A stretch of DNA of 64,000 bases from Mycolicibacter virginiensis (GCF_022374935.2 NZ_CP092430.2:1612001-1676000); one strand, 5' to 3'. Shown: positions 1 through 9,168, counted from the first letter of the stretch. Notes: generated by a model not told the origin, from the sequence alone. A program made the numbers and translations.

Positions 1-2
1 GG

Positions 3-611
3 TGGCTGCTCAACTACCGCCCCCAGCCGCTGGCGGTGGGCGCCGAGATCAATCGGTTCGCCGAGCAGGTCGCCGCGCTGTCACCGCGGATGTCGGAATG
101 GCTGCGCGGCGACGACGCCGACATCGTCGCCAAACACATCGGCGAGTTCGAGGCGCAGGGCGTGCCGCACGGCCTGGCTTCCGACGTCGCCCTGGGCCTC
201 TACCGTTACAGCCTGCTCGACATCATCGACGTCGCCGACATCACCGAACGCGACGCCGACGAGGTCGCCGACACCTACTTCGCGCTGATGGATCGGTTGG
301 GCACCGACGGGCTGCTGACCGCGGTCGCCCAGCTCCCGCGCGACGACCGCTGGCATGCCTTGGCGCGGTTGGCGATCCGTGACGACATCTACAATTCGGT
401 GCGGTCGCTGTGCCTGGACGTGCTGGCGGTCGGAGAACCGGACGAGGACGGGATGCAGAAAATCACCGAATGGGAGTCGACCAACGCCTCACGCGTGGAG
501 CGGGCGCGGCGCACGCTGACCCAGATCTACGAATCCGACCAACGGGATCTGGCGACCCTGTCGGTGGCGGCGCGGCAGATCCGCAGCATGACGCGCGGCG
601 CGGCGTCATGA
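3..611 (+). CDS. gdh: NAD-specific glutamate dehydrogenase, C-terminal part (partial)
   Basis: This is the last 202 residues of a much longer protein whose start lies before the window. The frame is open from base 3 (W-L-L-N-Y-R-P-Q) and ends at TGA 609-611. The residues [13 protein letters not shown], the [14 protein letters not shown] helix and the closing RQIRSM segment resemble the helical C-terminus of the large (about 180 kDa) NAD-dependent glutamate dehydrogenases, Rv2476c in M. tuberculosis. These oxidatively deaminate glutamate to 2-oxoglutarate and ammonia. The stop overlaps the next start as ATGA, so the thioesterase gene is translationally coupled. A GTG at 36 is only an internal codon of the long frame. 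Confidence 0.85.
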   Translation, partial: WLLNYRPQPLAVGAEINRFAEQVAALSPRMSEWLRGDDADIVAKHIGEFEAQGVPHGLASDVALGLYRYSLLDIIDVADITERDADEVADTYFALMDRLGTDGLLTAVAQLPRDDRWHALARLAIRDDIYNSVRSLCLDVLAVGEPDEDGMQKITEWESTNASRVERARRTLTQIYESDQRDLATLSVAARQIRSMTRGAAS

Positions 612-1048
612 GTCCGGCAGCAGAATCCACCGGAGAGCCGGTGGGCTTTGTGGCAGCGGTTCCGGTGCGCTGGTCGGACATCGACATGTACCAGCACGTG
701 AACCACGCGACCATGGTCACGATGCTCGAAGAGGCGCGAGTGCCCTTCCTGTCGCCGGCGTTCGCAGTCGACATCACTAGCGTCGGCCTGCTGATCGCCG
801 AGGTCAAAGTCGCCTACAAGGGACAACTGCGGCTGACCGACTCACCGTTGCAGGTGACGATGTGGGTGTCTCGGCTGCGCACGGTGGACTTCACCATCGG
901 CTACGAGGTGCGCTCGGTGCACGCGGCCCCGGATTCACGGCCTGCCGTGATCGCTGAGACGCAGTTGGCCACGTTCAGCATCGACGAGCAGAAGCTGGTG
1001 CGGCTGTCCGCGGACCATCGCGCCTACCTGGAGAAATTCATTCGCTGA
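608..1048 (+). CDS. Acyl-CoA thioesterase, hotdog fold
   Basis: The protein has 146 residues and starts at the ATG at 608, inside the gdh stop codon (ATGA overlap). It has the 4-hydroxybenzoyl-CoA-thioesterase-type hotdog signature: an [16 protein letters not shown] segment near residues 20-35 with the Asp of the (Y/W)xDxD-xxxHVN motif, then a long helix and a strand-rich C-terminus. Such proteins hydrolyse acyl-CoA thioesters in the cytosol. The same pair follows gdh in M. tuberculosis (Rv2475c). The exact substrate cannot be read from the sequence. The family call is firm. Confidence 0.85.
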   Translation: MSPAAESTGEPVGFVAAVPVRWSDIDMYQHVNHATMVTMLEEARVPFLSPAFAVDITSVGLLIAEVKVAYKGQLRLTDSPLQVTMWVSRLRTVDFTIGYEVRSVHAAPDSRPAVIAETQLATFSIDEQKLVRLSADHRAYLEKFIR

Positions 1049-1065
1049 GCGCCTGACGCTCCTGA

Positions 1066-1707
1066 TCAGCCCTCGGTGAGCATGGCGTCGAGTAGTCGCT
1101 GAATGACGAGGCTCACGTCGGCGCGCGTCTGCTCGGGGTCGTCGGCTGTCGCGATCACCATCGCTGCTTCGTCGAGCGCGCCGATCAACACGTGGGCGAG
1201 CGCGCGGACCGGCTGGTGCGAGAGTTGTCCGGCCCTCATCGCTTCGCTGAGCAGCTGCTCGGTCATGCCCAGGCTGTAGCGCTGGGCCACGTCGCGAAAG
1301 CCGTCCCAACCCAGGACGTTGGGGGCATCGAGCAGGACGAGCTGGCGCACCTCGGGATCCTCGGCGACCACCAGCCAGTTTTCCGCGGCCGCCCGTAGCG
1401 CGGCGGCGGGGGTGGTTGCCGCGGAGGCGGCCACCGCTTCGCCGAGTCGCGCCATCACGTCGGCTTCCACGGACTCCACGACAGCCAAAAAAAGCGCTGC
1501 CTTGTCCGGGAATTGGTGGTACATCGCGCCCCGGGTCACGCCGGCGGCCTCCGCGATCTCGGGGGTCCCCACGGCCGCGTAGCCACGCGCACCCCACAGT
1601 CTGCGGGCCGCGCTCATCAGGGCAGCACGGGTGGCGGCGGAACGCTCGGCTTGCGTCCGACGCTTGATTTCCGTACAGGCTGTCGGTAAGTTATCGGCAG
1701 GTTGCAC
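1066..1707 (-). CDS. TetR-family transcriptional regulator
   Basis: The protein has 213 residues from a GTG start at 1707. Residues 18-65 form a TetR_N helix-turn-helix: TRAALMSAARRLWGARGYAAVGT, then PEIAEAAGVTRGAMYHQFPDK with the typical GVTRGAMYxxFxxK recognition helix. The rest is the variable helical ligand domain. It is divergent from the alpha/beta hydrolase at 1730 with only 22 bp between them, so it very likely controls that gene and itself. The 11-bp palindrome TAACTATGTTA lies in this gap. The ligand is unknown. The start is the only good one before the HTH. Confidence 0.88.
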   Translation of the reverse strand: MQPADNLPTACTEIKRRTQAERSAATRAALMSAARRLWGARGYAAVGTPEIAEAAGVTRGAMYHQFPDKAALFLAVVESVEADVMARLGEAVAASAATTPAAALRAAAENWLVVAEDPEVRQLVLLDAPNVLGWDGFRDVAQRYSLGMTEQLLSEAMRAGQLSHQPVRALAHVLIGALDEAAMVIATADDPEQTRADVSLVIQRLLDAMLTEG

Positions 1708-1708
1708 G

Positions 1709-1719
1709 TAACTATGTTA
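1709..1719. promoter_or_regulatory. Candidate operator palindrome between the TetR gene and the hydrolase
   Basis: TAACTATGTTA is a perfect inverted repeat (4-bp arms, 3-bp spacer). It fills most of the 22-bp gap between the divergent starts at 1707 and 1730, just before the AGGAG ribosome site at 1719-1723. Its position fits a TetR operator, but it is short and such palindromes arise by chance. Confidence 0.35.
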
Positions 1720-1729
1720 GGAGCTTCCA

Positions 1730-2572
1730 ATGCCCACCGTTGACATTGACGCCGGAACAATCCACTACGACACCGCGGGCCCGCAGGATGGCCGCCCGGT
1801 GCTGTTCGTCCACGGCTACGCCATGGGTGCCTCGCTATGGGGGCCACTGAGCGCCCGCCTGGCAGCGCGAGGTCTCCGCTGCATCGCCCCGAATTGGCCG
1901 CTCGGCGCGCATCCGACGGCGTTGCGGTCCGGCGCTGACAGAACCCTGCCCGGGATCGCCGCCATGGTCGACGCATTCATGGGCGCACTCGGCCTCGAGG
2001 ACGTGGTGTTGGTCGGCAATGACACCGGAGGCCTGATCAGCCAGCTGGTCGCGGTCAACCACCCGGACCGGCTGGGGGCGCTGGTGCTGACCAGTTGCGA
2101 TGCCTTCGAGCATTTCCCGCCGCCCATCATCAATCCGTTCATTGTGGCTGCGAAGACCGCCATCACCTTCCGTGTTGCGCTACAACCGATGCGGCTGCGC
2201 GCGGTTCGTCATTACGCCTACGGAAAGCTGGCGCACCGCGATATCCATGACCTGGTGCGTGAGTGGGTCAGGCCCGCGCTGCGGGATGCCGGCGTCGCCG
2301 AGGACCTCCGCCTGCTCACCAAGTCGCTCAACCAGCAGACCTCCCTGGATGCGGGGTCGCGACTTCACGCGTTCACCAAGCCGGCTCTGGTCACCTGGTC
2401 CGCCGACGATCTGTTCTTTCCCGTCGAGGACGGTAGGGGTCTCGCAAGTACGCTGACCAACTCCCGCTTCGAACTCATCGACGGCGCGCGCACCTACTCG
2501 ATGATCGATCAGCCGGACCGGCTGGCAGATCTGGTCGCCGAATTCGCCGGTGCCGCAACCGCTCGGCGGTGA
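1730..2572 (+). CDS. Alpha/beta-fold hydrolase
   Basis: The protein has 280 residues and starts at the ATG at 1730 behind AGGAG (1719-1723). The N-terminus has the epoxide-hydrolase/dehalogenase-like order: strand, VLFVHGYAMGASLW (oxyanion HG loop near residue 28), then VVLVGNDTGGLISQL, where the nucleophile elbow is G-N-D-T-G. That places an Asp rather than Ser as nucleophile, as in haloalkane dehalogenases and epoxide hydrolases. A DDLFFPV acid loop follows near residue 223. The C-terminal TYSMIDQPDRLAD segment has a Ser where the general-base His normally sits, so activity is uncertain. It is probably controlled by the divergent TetR gene. Confidence 0.8.
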   Translation: MPTVDIDAGTIHYDTAGPQDGRPVLFVHGYAMGASLWGPLSARLAARGLRCIAPNWPLGAHPTALRSGADRTLPGIAAMVDAFMGALGLEDVVLVGNDTGGLISQLVAVNHPDRLGALVLTSCDAFEHFPPPIINPFIVAAKTAITFRVALQPMRLRAVRHYAYGKLAHRDIHDLVREWVRPALRDAGVAEDLRLLTKSLNQQTSLDAGSRLHAFTKPALVTWSADDLFFPVEDGRGLASTLTNSRFELIDGARTYSMIDQPDRLADLVAEFAGAATARR

Positions 2573-2585
2573 CCTGACTTCCCGA

Positions 2586-4172
2586 TCAGACCAACCACGC
2601 GGCGGCGTTGGGCGGCAAGAGTCCCTCGGCAACTGGGGTGCTGGACAGAATCAACCGGCCCTCCGGCAGGTCCGCCGGGCTGTTCCCGGCGTTGAGCACA
2701 CACACCAGTCCAGCGCGCCGAAAGACCAGCAGCCCCGCCGGTGCGTCCAGCCAATCGATCGGCGATCCCGCGAGCTCGTTTCGGCTCCTGCGAATTTCGA
2801 GGGCCTGCCGGTACAGCGACAGCGTCGAGCTGCGGTCGCTGCGTTGTCCCTCGACAGTCAGGTGTGCCCAGTCCGGCGGCATCGGCAGCCAGGTGTCGGG
2901 GTTGTCGGAGAATCCGAACGCCGGTGCGTCGCCGGACCAGGGCAGCGGCACCCGGCAGCCGTCGCGACCGCGTTCGGTGTGGCCCGAGCGCTCCCACACC
3001 GGGTCCTGCAGGGCTGAGTCGGGCAGCTCGACGTTGGGCAGGCCCAGCTCTTGGCCGTTGTAGACGAACACCGCGCCGGGCAGGGCCAACAACACCAGGG
3101 CCATAGCCCTGGCCCGGTCCAGCCCGACGGTCCCGCCGCCGTAGCGGGTGACTGCCCGCTCGACGTCGTGGTTCTCCAGGGCCCAGGTGGCGCTGGCGCC
3201 CACCAACCCCACCGCGGCCAGCGAATTGTCGATTGCACCGCGGATCTCTTGGGCATCGAAATCGGCTTGCAGCAGCCGGAAGTTGAAGGCCAGGTGCAGT
3301 TCGTCGGGCCGTAGGTACTCGGCGAACTGATCGTTGTCGTGCACCCAGACTTCGCCGACGCTCACCGCGTCCGGATAGTCATCCATGACCCGGCGAATCG
3401 CCCGGTGAATCGGGTGGACGCCGGGCCGGTTGAAACGCGGGTCGTCGTCCTGGTGGGCCAGCAGCTTCACATCGGTGACCGGCATGTCCGGCAGACCGGC
3501 CGGCTTGGCCATGCCGTGCGAGACATCGATACGGAAGCCGTCCACGCCGCGGTCCAGCCAGAACCGCAGAGTTCGCTCGAAATCGGCGAACACCTCGGGG
3601 TTGTCCCAGTTCAGATCCGGCTGTGACACATCGAACAGATGCAGGTACCACTGGCCCGGGCCGTCGGGTTCGGTGACCCGCGTCCAGGCCGGGCCGCCGA
3701 ACACTGACACCCAGTTGTTGGGCGGCAGCTGGCCGCCGGGTCCGCGCCCGTCGCGGAAGAAGTAGCGGTCGCGCGCGAGACTGCCCGGCTTGGCGGCCAG
3801 TGCCTCGACGAACCACGGGTGCGCCGAACTGGTGTGGTTGGGCACCAGGTCCATCGTCAGCTTGAGTCCCCGCTGGTGCGCAGCGGCCACCAGCCGATCC
3901 AGTGCCGCGAGGTCGCCGAAGAGCGGATCGATATCACGCGGATTCGCCACGTCGTAGCCATGGTCGGCCATCGGCGACACCGTCACCGGGTTGAGCCAGA
4001 TCGCGTCGACGCCGATTTCGCGCAGGTAGTCCAGGTGTGCGGTCACTCCGTCCAGGTCCCCGACCCCGTCACCGTTGCTGTCCGCGAACGAGCGGGGATA
4101 CACCTGGTAGAAGACACTGTCAGCCCACCACGGGGTCTGGCCGGGGCGGTCAGGGTTTTCGCTGGCGCCCAT
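2586..4172 (-). CDS. aglA: Alpha-glucosidase, GH13 family
   Basis: The protein has 528 residues from the ATG at 4172. An upstream in-frame extension to 4298 lies inside glbO and was not used. It begins WWADSVFYQVYPRSFADSNGDGVGDL, the standard start of GH13 oligo-1,6-glucosidase/alpha-glucosidase barrels. DGFRIDVSHGM supplies the nucleophile D216, GEVWVHD the acid/base E274, and ENHDVER the third acid D336. It hydrolyses alpha-glucosides such as maltose-type sugars in the cytosol (no signal peptide). It overlaps the glbO stop by one base (ATGA), so the two form an operon, as with Rv2470-Rv2471 in M. tuberculosis. Confidence 0.9.
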   Translation of the reverse strand: MGASENPDRPGQTPWWADSVFYQVYPRSFADSNGDGVGDLDGVTAHLDYLREIGVDAIWLNPVTVSPMADHGYDVANPRDIDPLFGDLAALDRLVAAAHQRGLKLTMDLVPNHTSSAHPWFVEALAAKPGSLARDRYFFRDGRGPGGQLPPNNWVSVFGGPAWTRVTEPDGPGQWYLHLFDVSQPDLNWDNPEVFADFERTLRFWLDRGVDGFRIDVSHGMAKPAGLPDMPVTDVKLLAHQDDDPRFNRPGVHPIHRAIRRVMDDYPDAVSVGEVWVHDNDQFAEYLRPDELHLAFNFRLLQADFDAQEIRGAIDNSLAAVGLVGASATWALENHDVERAVTRYGGGTVGLDRARAMALVLLALPGAVFVYNGQELGLPNVELPDSALQDPVWERSGHTERGRDGCRVPLPWSGDAPAFGFSDNPDTWLPMPPDWAHLTVEGQRSDRSSTLSLYRQALEIRRSRNELAGSPIDWLDAPAGLLVFRRAGLVCVLNAGNSPADLPEGRLILSSTPVAEGLLPPNAAAWLV

Positions 4173-4570
4173 CAGATCGGCGCGTTGACCAGGAAGTCGG
4201 CCGCCGAATGCAGGTACTGCAGCAGTTCGCCGCGGTGTGCGTCGTCGAGGGTGTCCCTGTCGATCTCGTCGATGGCCGCCACCATGCAGCGCAGCCACGC
4301 ATCGCGCTGCATCGGGCCGATCCGGTAGGGGATATGGCGCATCCGCAGGCGCGGGTGTCCACGAAGCTCGGTGTAGGTGCGCGGCCCGCCCCAGTACTGC
4401 TCGAGGAACATCCGCAATCGTTCCTCGGCGCCGGCCATGTCGTCGGCGGGGTACATCGGGCGCAGGATCGGGTCCTGAGCGACCAGTTGATAAAACCGCG
4501 ACACGATGGCGTGGAAGGTCTCCGCACCGCCGACGGCGTCATAAAACGAGGGTTCTTCTATCGGCTGCAT
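4172..4570 (-). CDS. glbO: Group II truncated haemoglobin (trHbO)
   Basis: The protein has 132 residues and starts at ATG 4570. It matches mycobacterial GlbO across its length: FYDAVGG at the start, YPADD with the distal Tyr CD1 (Y40), [19 protein letters not shown] with the proximal haem His F8 (H79) and DAWLR with Trp G8 (W92). Group II truncated haemoglobins bind O2 tightly and are linked to respiration and redox defence at the membrane. It is the first gene of the glbO-aglA pair. A longer in-frame opening exists upstream but has no globin sequence and runs antisense to the HNH gene. Confidence 0.95.
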   Translation of the reverse strand: MQPIEEPSFYDAVGGAETFHAIVSRFYQLVAQDPILRPMYPADDMAGAEERLRMFLEQYWGGPRTYTELRGHPRLRMRHIPYRIGPMQRDAWLRCMVAAIDEIDRDTLDDAHRGELLQYLHSAADFLVNAPI

Positions 4571-4645
4571 CGCCCCCCATTGTGGGGCATCGCCGGTGAC
4601 TGCCGGTGAACACACAGCAAATAGGCGTGCGACCAGCGCCGAATC

Positions 4646-5347
<702 letters not shown>

Positions 5348-5350
5348 ACG

Positions 5351-5797
5351 TTAGCCTCGGCCGAGCCAACCGGCGACGAATCCGGCGAGCAGCACGCCAA
5401 ACCCGCCCATCTCGCCGACGATCAGCAGCACCATCGACACGTGCAGCCCCGTAGAGGGGTGCTCGAACTGGTTGGTGGTATCTTGCAGGGCGCCGTGCGC
5501 GATGTAGCTGGCTATGGCGGCCAGGAAGTAGAACACGACCACCATGGCGGCGGTCAGATTCACCCAGGTCGGCCAGGCGCTGAGCTCGACGAAAACCGCC
5601 AGCAGCAGGGTGGCGAAGGAATACAGCAGCGCGGCGCGGTGTGCGATGTCGACGTAGGGATGGGCGTGGCGCTCCGGCCGGGTGACCATCTGCCGGTATT
5701 TCCAGATGCCCAGTCCCAGGGCAAGCAGGAAGGTCAGGCCTGCCGTCAGCAGGGTGATCAGCGTGTCGGTGCCCAGTGCTGCGCCGGTCCAACTCAC
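5351..5797 (-). CDS. Small integral membrane protein, four predicted TM segments
   Basis: The protein has 148 residues. I do not recognise a named family. Hydrophobic stretches lie at about residues 12-32, 52-74, 78-102 and 118-145, giving a four-helix membrane protein with a charged loop RQMVTRPERHAHPY at 36-48 and a polar loop around 103-117. It ends a minus-strand run MOSC - RidA - nitrilase - this gene, with only 12 bp after the nitrilase stop, so it is probably cotranscribed. The function is unknown. A conserved His/Arg-rich first loop could bind a ligand, but this is a guess. Confidence 0.7.
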   Translation of the reverse strand: MSWTGAALGTDTLITLLTAGLTFLLALGLGIWKYRQMVTRPERHAHPYVDIAHRAALLYSFATLLLAVFVELSAWPTWVNLTAAMVVVFYFLAAIASYIAHGALQDTTNQFEHPSTGLHVSMVLLIVGEMGGFGVLLAGFVAGWLGRG

Positions 5798-5809
5798 GGT
5801 GGTGCCTCC

Positions 5810-6811
5810 TCAGACGTTCTGTGCGACGTTGTGCCGATAGACGTGGCGCCGATACCAGCGCCGCCCATGCCAGCGTTGGTAATGCCACACCGCGGTGGGC
5901 AGCGTTCCGCGGCGATGTAGCCAGAAGCCGGCCGGCGGCGCGAGTCGAGCCGGCTGGCTGCCCGGCGTGATCTCTGCGAGCACGACCCCTTCGCCTTGAT
6001 CGGCGTGGCGTTCCGCGAGGACGGTGCCGTCCGCGCTGGCGATCAGCGTGGTGCCTTCGAAACGGCCGCGGTACCGAAGCGGCAGCCAGGGCATCGCGCA
6101 GGTCAATGTGCCGGCATGGGCGGCGTGCACCACCGGGGCGCCGACATACTGGGCGAACGCCGCCGCCGCCTGGCGCGCGGTGCCGGCGTTATTGCGTTCG
6201 AGACGGTCGAACAGGACGTGGGGCGACCAGCGGGGGATTGACCACCAGCCCGACCCGGTCATCACCAGATCCACCCGGCCGCGCAGCCGGTGCACCGTCT
6301 GTGTGCGCATCAGCTCCCAGCACACCGCGGCCCCGACCGTGTGTTCGCCTGCCGTGAGCACCCCGTCGTCGTCGCCGTTGGTGTAGAACGCGTTCTCCCA
6401 CATTGTGGGCAGATCCTTGTCGTGGCGGCCCACCACGCCGGGCTCATGCGGCGGTCCCAGCTTCGGCTCTCCTTCGTCGAGCCTCGCTGAACCGCCGTCA
6501 GAATCTGCGAGCAGATAGGCGTTGCGGACGTGGCCGTCGGGATCGCGGCACAGGAAGGATCCACCGACCAGCGCGCGGTGCCGGCGGGCCAGTGTGGTGA
6601 GTAGTTCGGTGGCCGCACCGCCGGGTGGTAGCGCCGCCGTGGCCAGCGCCGGCTCGAATCCGATACCGGTGGTGAAGAACTCCGGCAGGGCGATGATCCT
6701 GGCGCCGGCGCGGCCCGCCTCATCGGCCAGCCGTTCACACGCGGCAAGGTTGGCCGGAACGTCGCCGAGTATCGCCTCCAGTTGGACGGCTGCAGCAAGA
6801 ACCATGGTCAT
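5810..6811 (-). CDS. Carbon-nitrogen hydrolase (nitrilase superfamily)
   Basis: The protein has 333 residues from the ATG at 6811, which overlaps the stop of the preceding RidA-like gene (ATGA). The nitrilase-superfamily triad is visible: Glu44 in ALPEFF, Lys132 in GRHDKDLPTMWENAFY and Cys164 in GAAVCWELMR. The family cleaves non-peptide C-N bonds in amides, nitriles or carbamoyl groups. The tail past about residue 300 is unusually aromatic and basic (HYQRWHGRRWYRRHVYRHN), beyond the normal domain end. An alternative ATG two codons downstream (6805) is possible. The substrate is unknown. The link with RidA suggests metabolism or detoxification of a nitrogen compound. Confidence 0.85.
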   Translation of the reverse strand: MTMVLAAAVQLEAILGDVPANLAACERLADEAGRAGARIIALPEFFTTGIGFEPALATAALPPGGAATELLTTLARRHRALVGGSFLCRDPDGHVRNAYLLADSDGGSARLDEGEPKLGPPHEPGVVGRHDKDLPTMWENAFYTNGDDDGVLTAGEHTVGAAVCWELMRTQTVHRLRGRVDLVMTGSGWWSIPRWSPHVLFDRLERNNAGTARQAAAAFAQYVGAPVVHAAHAGTLTCAMPWLPLRYRGRFEGTTLIASADGTVLAERHADQGEGVVLAEITPGSQPARLAPPAGFWLHRRGTLPTAVWHYQRWHGRRWYRRHVYRHNVAQNV

Positions 6812-7224
6812 CGCCTTTCCGGAACGACGGCGCAGCCCTGGACCTCGAGCAACGTCTGCGGCAGGGACAGCCGTGCGACTCCGATCGAGGTGAGTGCCGG
6901 TCGGTGTTCTCCCACCCATGGTGCATAAACGCGGGCCAGCGCGGCCGACAAGTCGTCGATCGCGGTGCTGTAGACGGTCAGGCTCACGATCTGTGTCCGG
7001 TCGGAGCCGACCGCGGCCAGCATGGCGTCCAGTTTGTCCAGAATGAAGGTCAGCTGGCCGGCGACATCAGCCGCCGGGACGCTGATCCCATTGGTGTCAG
7101 CCTGTGCTGCAACGATTCCCGACCAGTGCACCAGTCCTGCAGTGATCACCAGTTGCGAGATTCCCAACGCGTCGAACATGGCCGGCGGCAGGTAGCCGAC
7201 GTCGGGCGTGAGCCGCTGAATCAT
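6808..7224 (-). CDS. RidA/YjgF/UK114-family protein
   Basis: The protein has 138 residues. The fold signature is clear: GLVHWSGIVAAQADTNG near residues 30-46 (the strand before the ligand site), QLTFILDKLDAMLAAVGSD helix, IVSLTVYSTAIDD strand and RPALTSIGVARLSLPQTLLEVQGCAV at the C-terminus with the carboxylate-binding Arg region. RidA proteins hydrolyse reactive enamine/imine intermediates or act as related deaminases. It lies second in the MOSC-RidA-nitrilase-membrane operon, 15 bp after the MOSC stop, and its stop overlaps the nitrilase start. Confidence 0.85.
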   Translation of the reverse strand: MIQRLTPDVGYLPPAMFDALGISQLVITAGLVHWSGIVAAQADTNGISVPAADVAGQLTFILDKLDAMLAAVGSDRTQIVSLTVYSTAIDDLSAALARVYAPWVGEHRPALTSIGVARLSLPQTLLEVQGCAVVPERR

Positions 7225-7239
7225 GGTTGTCCTCCTTGC

Positions 7240-8148
7240 CTAGTTGCTGCTTGACTCGAATCGCACCGGGTCGCCCACACGAACCGGTCCCGTGGCCGTC
7301 ACGGTGGCGTACACCCCGGCGCATGCCAGCCGCCCGAAATCTCCGATGGACTTGCTGTTGTGTTTGGCGATGGTTCGCAGGGTCGCCCGGTCCAGGGGCA
7401 CGTCCTTGCCGTGCGCGAGCGTGGACATCACACATCGCGGCGTGCATAAGTCGACGCTGGCTGAGACCGCCGCTCCGATGGTGAGCCGTCCGCCGACCCA
7501 GGCGTCTTCGACGAGGCCGGGTGCTGGGGTGTCGATGACCATCGTGGGCCGGTAACGGCGAGGGTTGAATCTCGCGGTGGGTTCCAGTCGCTGAAAGTGG
7601 TTGAGCGTTGAGGTCGTTATGAAATGCAGTGGTGTCAGGTCGAAGAACCTGTTGGCTTGCAGCGGGCCGTAGGTCAAGACCTCGTCGCCGTCGGAGTTCG
7701 TGGTGGTGTGGCTGTACACGCCCTCCTTGGGCAAACCGGTCGCGGCGTCCCAGACCAACTCGGTCTTGGCGTCGCTGGGAACGGCCTCCGCTAGGCGTAC
7801 CGTGCGGCCGAGGTAGCGCGACATAGCGTCATCGAGGTCGGTGCCGACGTTGCGGTGAGCTTGTCCGTCGGGGAAGACGACTTCCAGGGTGGGCAACGGT
7901 TGTCCGGGCCGTGGCTCGTCGACGTAATAGGCCCGACAGGCCAGCAGGCTGCCGTACTTGCGCGGATTTTTCGCGTTGCACAGATTGCCGGTCTCGACAT
8001 CGATGAAGGCGTACCGGTGATCCCCGAGACTGCCATGCATGTCGACGTAGGTGTCGGTGATGCTTCGGCCGCCGACCGATTTGATGGGGAAGCGGAAGAT
8101 GGTCTTGATGCGGCCGACCACGCTGTCGGCGCGCAATTCGTCGTTCAT
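7240..8148 (-). CDS. MOSC-domain protein
   Basis: The protein has 302 residues from ATG 8148 behind a GGGAG site. The 92-residue in-frame extension up to 8424 was rejected because it has no conserved sequence and crosses the divergent promoter region. An N-terminal MOSC_N barrel starts with GRIKTIFRFPIKSVGGRS (residues 12-29). The MOSC domain follows, with RFNPRRYRPTMVID and the DLCTPRCVMST segment containing the conserved Cys that binds sulfur or molybdenum cofactor. MOSC proteins act as sulfur carriers or Moco-dependent N-hydroxy reductases (mARC, YcbX). With RidA and a nitrilase downstream, a role in N-compound reduction or detoxification is plausible but inferred. Confidence 0.85.
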   Translation of the reverse strand: MNDELRADSVVGRIKTIFRFPIKSVGGRSITDTYVDMHGSLGDHRYAFIDVETGNLCNAKNPRKYGSLLACRAYYVDEPRPGQPLPTLEVVFPDGQAHRNVGTDLDDAMSRYLGRTVRLAEAVPSDAKTELVWDAATGLPKEGVYSHTTTNSDGDEVLTYGPLQANRFFDLTPLHFITTSTLNHFQRLEPTARFNPRRYRPTMVIDTPAPGLVEDAWVGGRLTIGAAVSASVDLCTPRCVMSTLAHGKDVPLDRATLRTIAKHNSKSIGDFGRLACAGVYATVTATGPVRVGDPVRFESSSN

Positions 8149-8456
8149 GGGACTCCCACTGGCAGGACCCCTGCGGCCCGACGGCGCGCCTACCTCGCGA
8201 AGGAAGAAGGCGTTGCCGCACGACAGCAACGGGTGATTGTGCGATCTCCGAGGCCCGTGGGCCTCCCATGACTGCCGGGGCAGCCCTTCCTCACGCTGAC
8301 TGCCAGTGCGAAGGTATGGCGCCACCATAATCGATGCCCGTTCAGCACCGGCGAGGTGGCCCTGTCGCACCGATGCTCGGTCGCTCGCCCCGCGGCGGCG
8401 CCCCATCGGGCCGGGTTCCCGCACCGTTCGATCAGCGGTGGGATACCGTCTACGGC
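8149..8456. other. 308-bp divergent intergenic region
   Basis: This is the gap between the MOSC operon (minus) and the ctaJ-like gene (plus). It holds the perfect inverted repeat GAGGCCC-GT-GGGCCTC at 8250-8265, a GGGAG ribosome site for the MOSC gene, and GATACC at 8442-8447, about 10 bp before GTG 8457, which might be a -10 for a leaderless transcript. Open frames across it show no family similarity. Confidence 0.5.
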
Positions 8457-8687
8457 GTGAGCGTGTTGGAAACCCTCGGCATCTTCATTGGCATCCCGGC
8501 GGCAATGTTCGCGCTGCTGGCCGCCCGGACCCTGTCGCAGAAGGGGCCGCGCGCGGCCACCTATCAGATGTCGGAGCGGTGGACACACCCGCCGATCCTC
8601 TGGTCGGCGACCGACGAGGCCATTGGCGGACACGGCCACGGCAATTCCGAGTTCAGCGTGGGGGGTGGAACCAGTGGCAACTGGTGA
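8457..8687 (+). CDS. ctaJ: aa3-type cytochrome oxidase small subunit, CtaJ-like
   Basis: The protein has 76 residues from GTG 8457. There is one N-terminal transmembrane helix (residues 4-24, [21 protein letters not shown]), then a polar tail with [14 protein letters not shown] and a Gly/His-rich end. Its size, single helix and position directly before the Rv2468c-type gene match my memory of MSMEG_4693/CtaJ, an accessory subunit of the mycobacterial CIII2-CIV2 respiratory supercomplex. It overlaps the next gene by 14 nt. Residues upstream of 8457 in the same frame look non-coding. The identification relies mainly on context and size. Confidence 0.6.
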   Translation: MSVLETLGIFIGIPAAMFALLAARTLSQKGPRAATYQMSERWTHPPILWSATDEAIGGHGHGNSEFSVGGGTSGNW

Positions 8688-9141
8688 AGTCGTAACGATC
8701 GATCCGGCAGACCTGCCGTACGGCTTTGTGGTCACCAACAGCGGACGAGTTTCGGGGGTTACCGAACCCGGCGAGGCGTCGTTGCACTACCCGTTCCCGG
8801 TCAAGGAACTGGTGGCTCTCGATGACGCGCTGACCTACGCCTCGCGCGCCACCCAGGCCCGTTTCGCCACCTACATCGGCGACCTGGGTGCTGACACCGC
8901 CGCGCGGGCCCGCGAAATTCTGGCGAAGGTGCCCACCCCCAACGACGCCGTGCTGATCGCGGTCTCGCCGGACCAGAAGGCCATTGAGGTGGTCTACGGC
9001 GCCGGCGTGGCCGGCCGCATTGCCCCGGCTGCCGCACCGCAGGGTGTGGCAGCGGCGGCTGCGGCCTTCCGCGACGGCCACCTGATCGACGGTCTGGTCA
9101 GCGCGGTGCAGGTGATCAGCGCCGGCGTCACCCCGGCCTAG
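8674..9141 (+). CDS. DUF5130 / TPM-like protein (Rv2468c type)
   Basis: The protein has 155 residues from GTG 8674 behind GGGGGTGG (8661-8668), starting inside the end of the ctaJ-like gene. It has no signal peptide or TM helix. The sequence shows an N-terminal [14 protein letters not shown] strand pair, then [41 protein letters not shown] and a long Ala-rich C-terminal helix with [14 protein letters not shown]. This layout resembles TPM-phosphatase-type folds (DUF5130). The function is not established. Overlap with the ctaJ-like gene suggests coupled expression with the oxidase subunit. Confidence 0.75.
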   Translation: MATGEVVTIDPADLPYGFVVTNSGRVSGVTEPGEASLHYPFPVKELVALDDALTYASRATQARFATYIGDLGADTAARAREILAKVPTPNDAVLIAVSPDQKAIEVVYGAGVAGRIAPAAAPQGVAAAAAAFRDGHLIDGLVSAVQVISAGVTPA

Positions 9142-9168
9142 CTGCTGGCTGCACGGCCGGACGATCCG

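Noticed and set aside
8149..8424. 92-codon N-terminal extension of the MOSC gene
   Set aside because: It crosses the divergent promoter region, has no conserved sequence, and ATG 8148 has a good GGGAG site.
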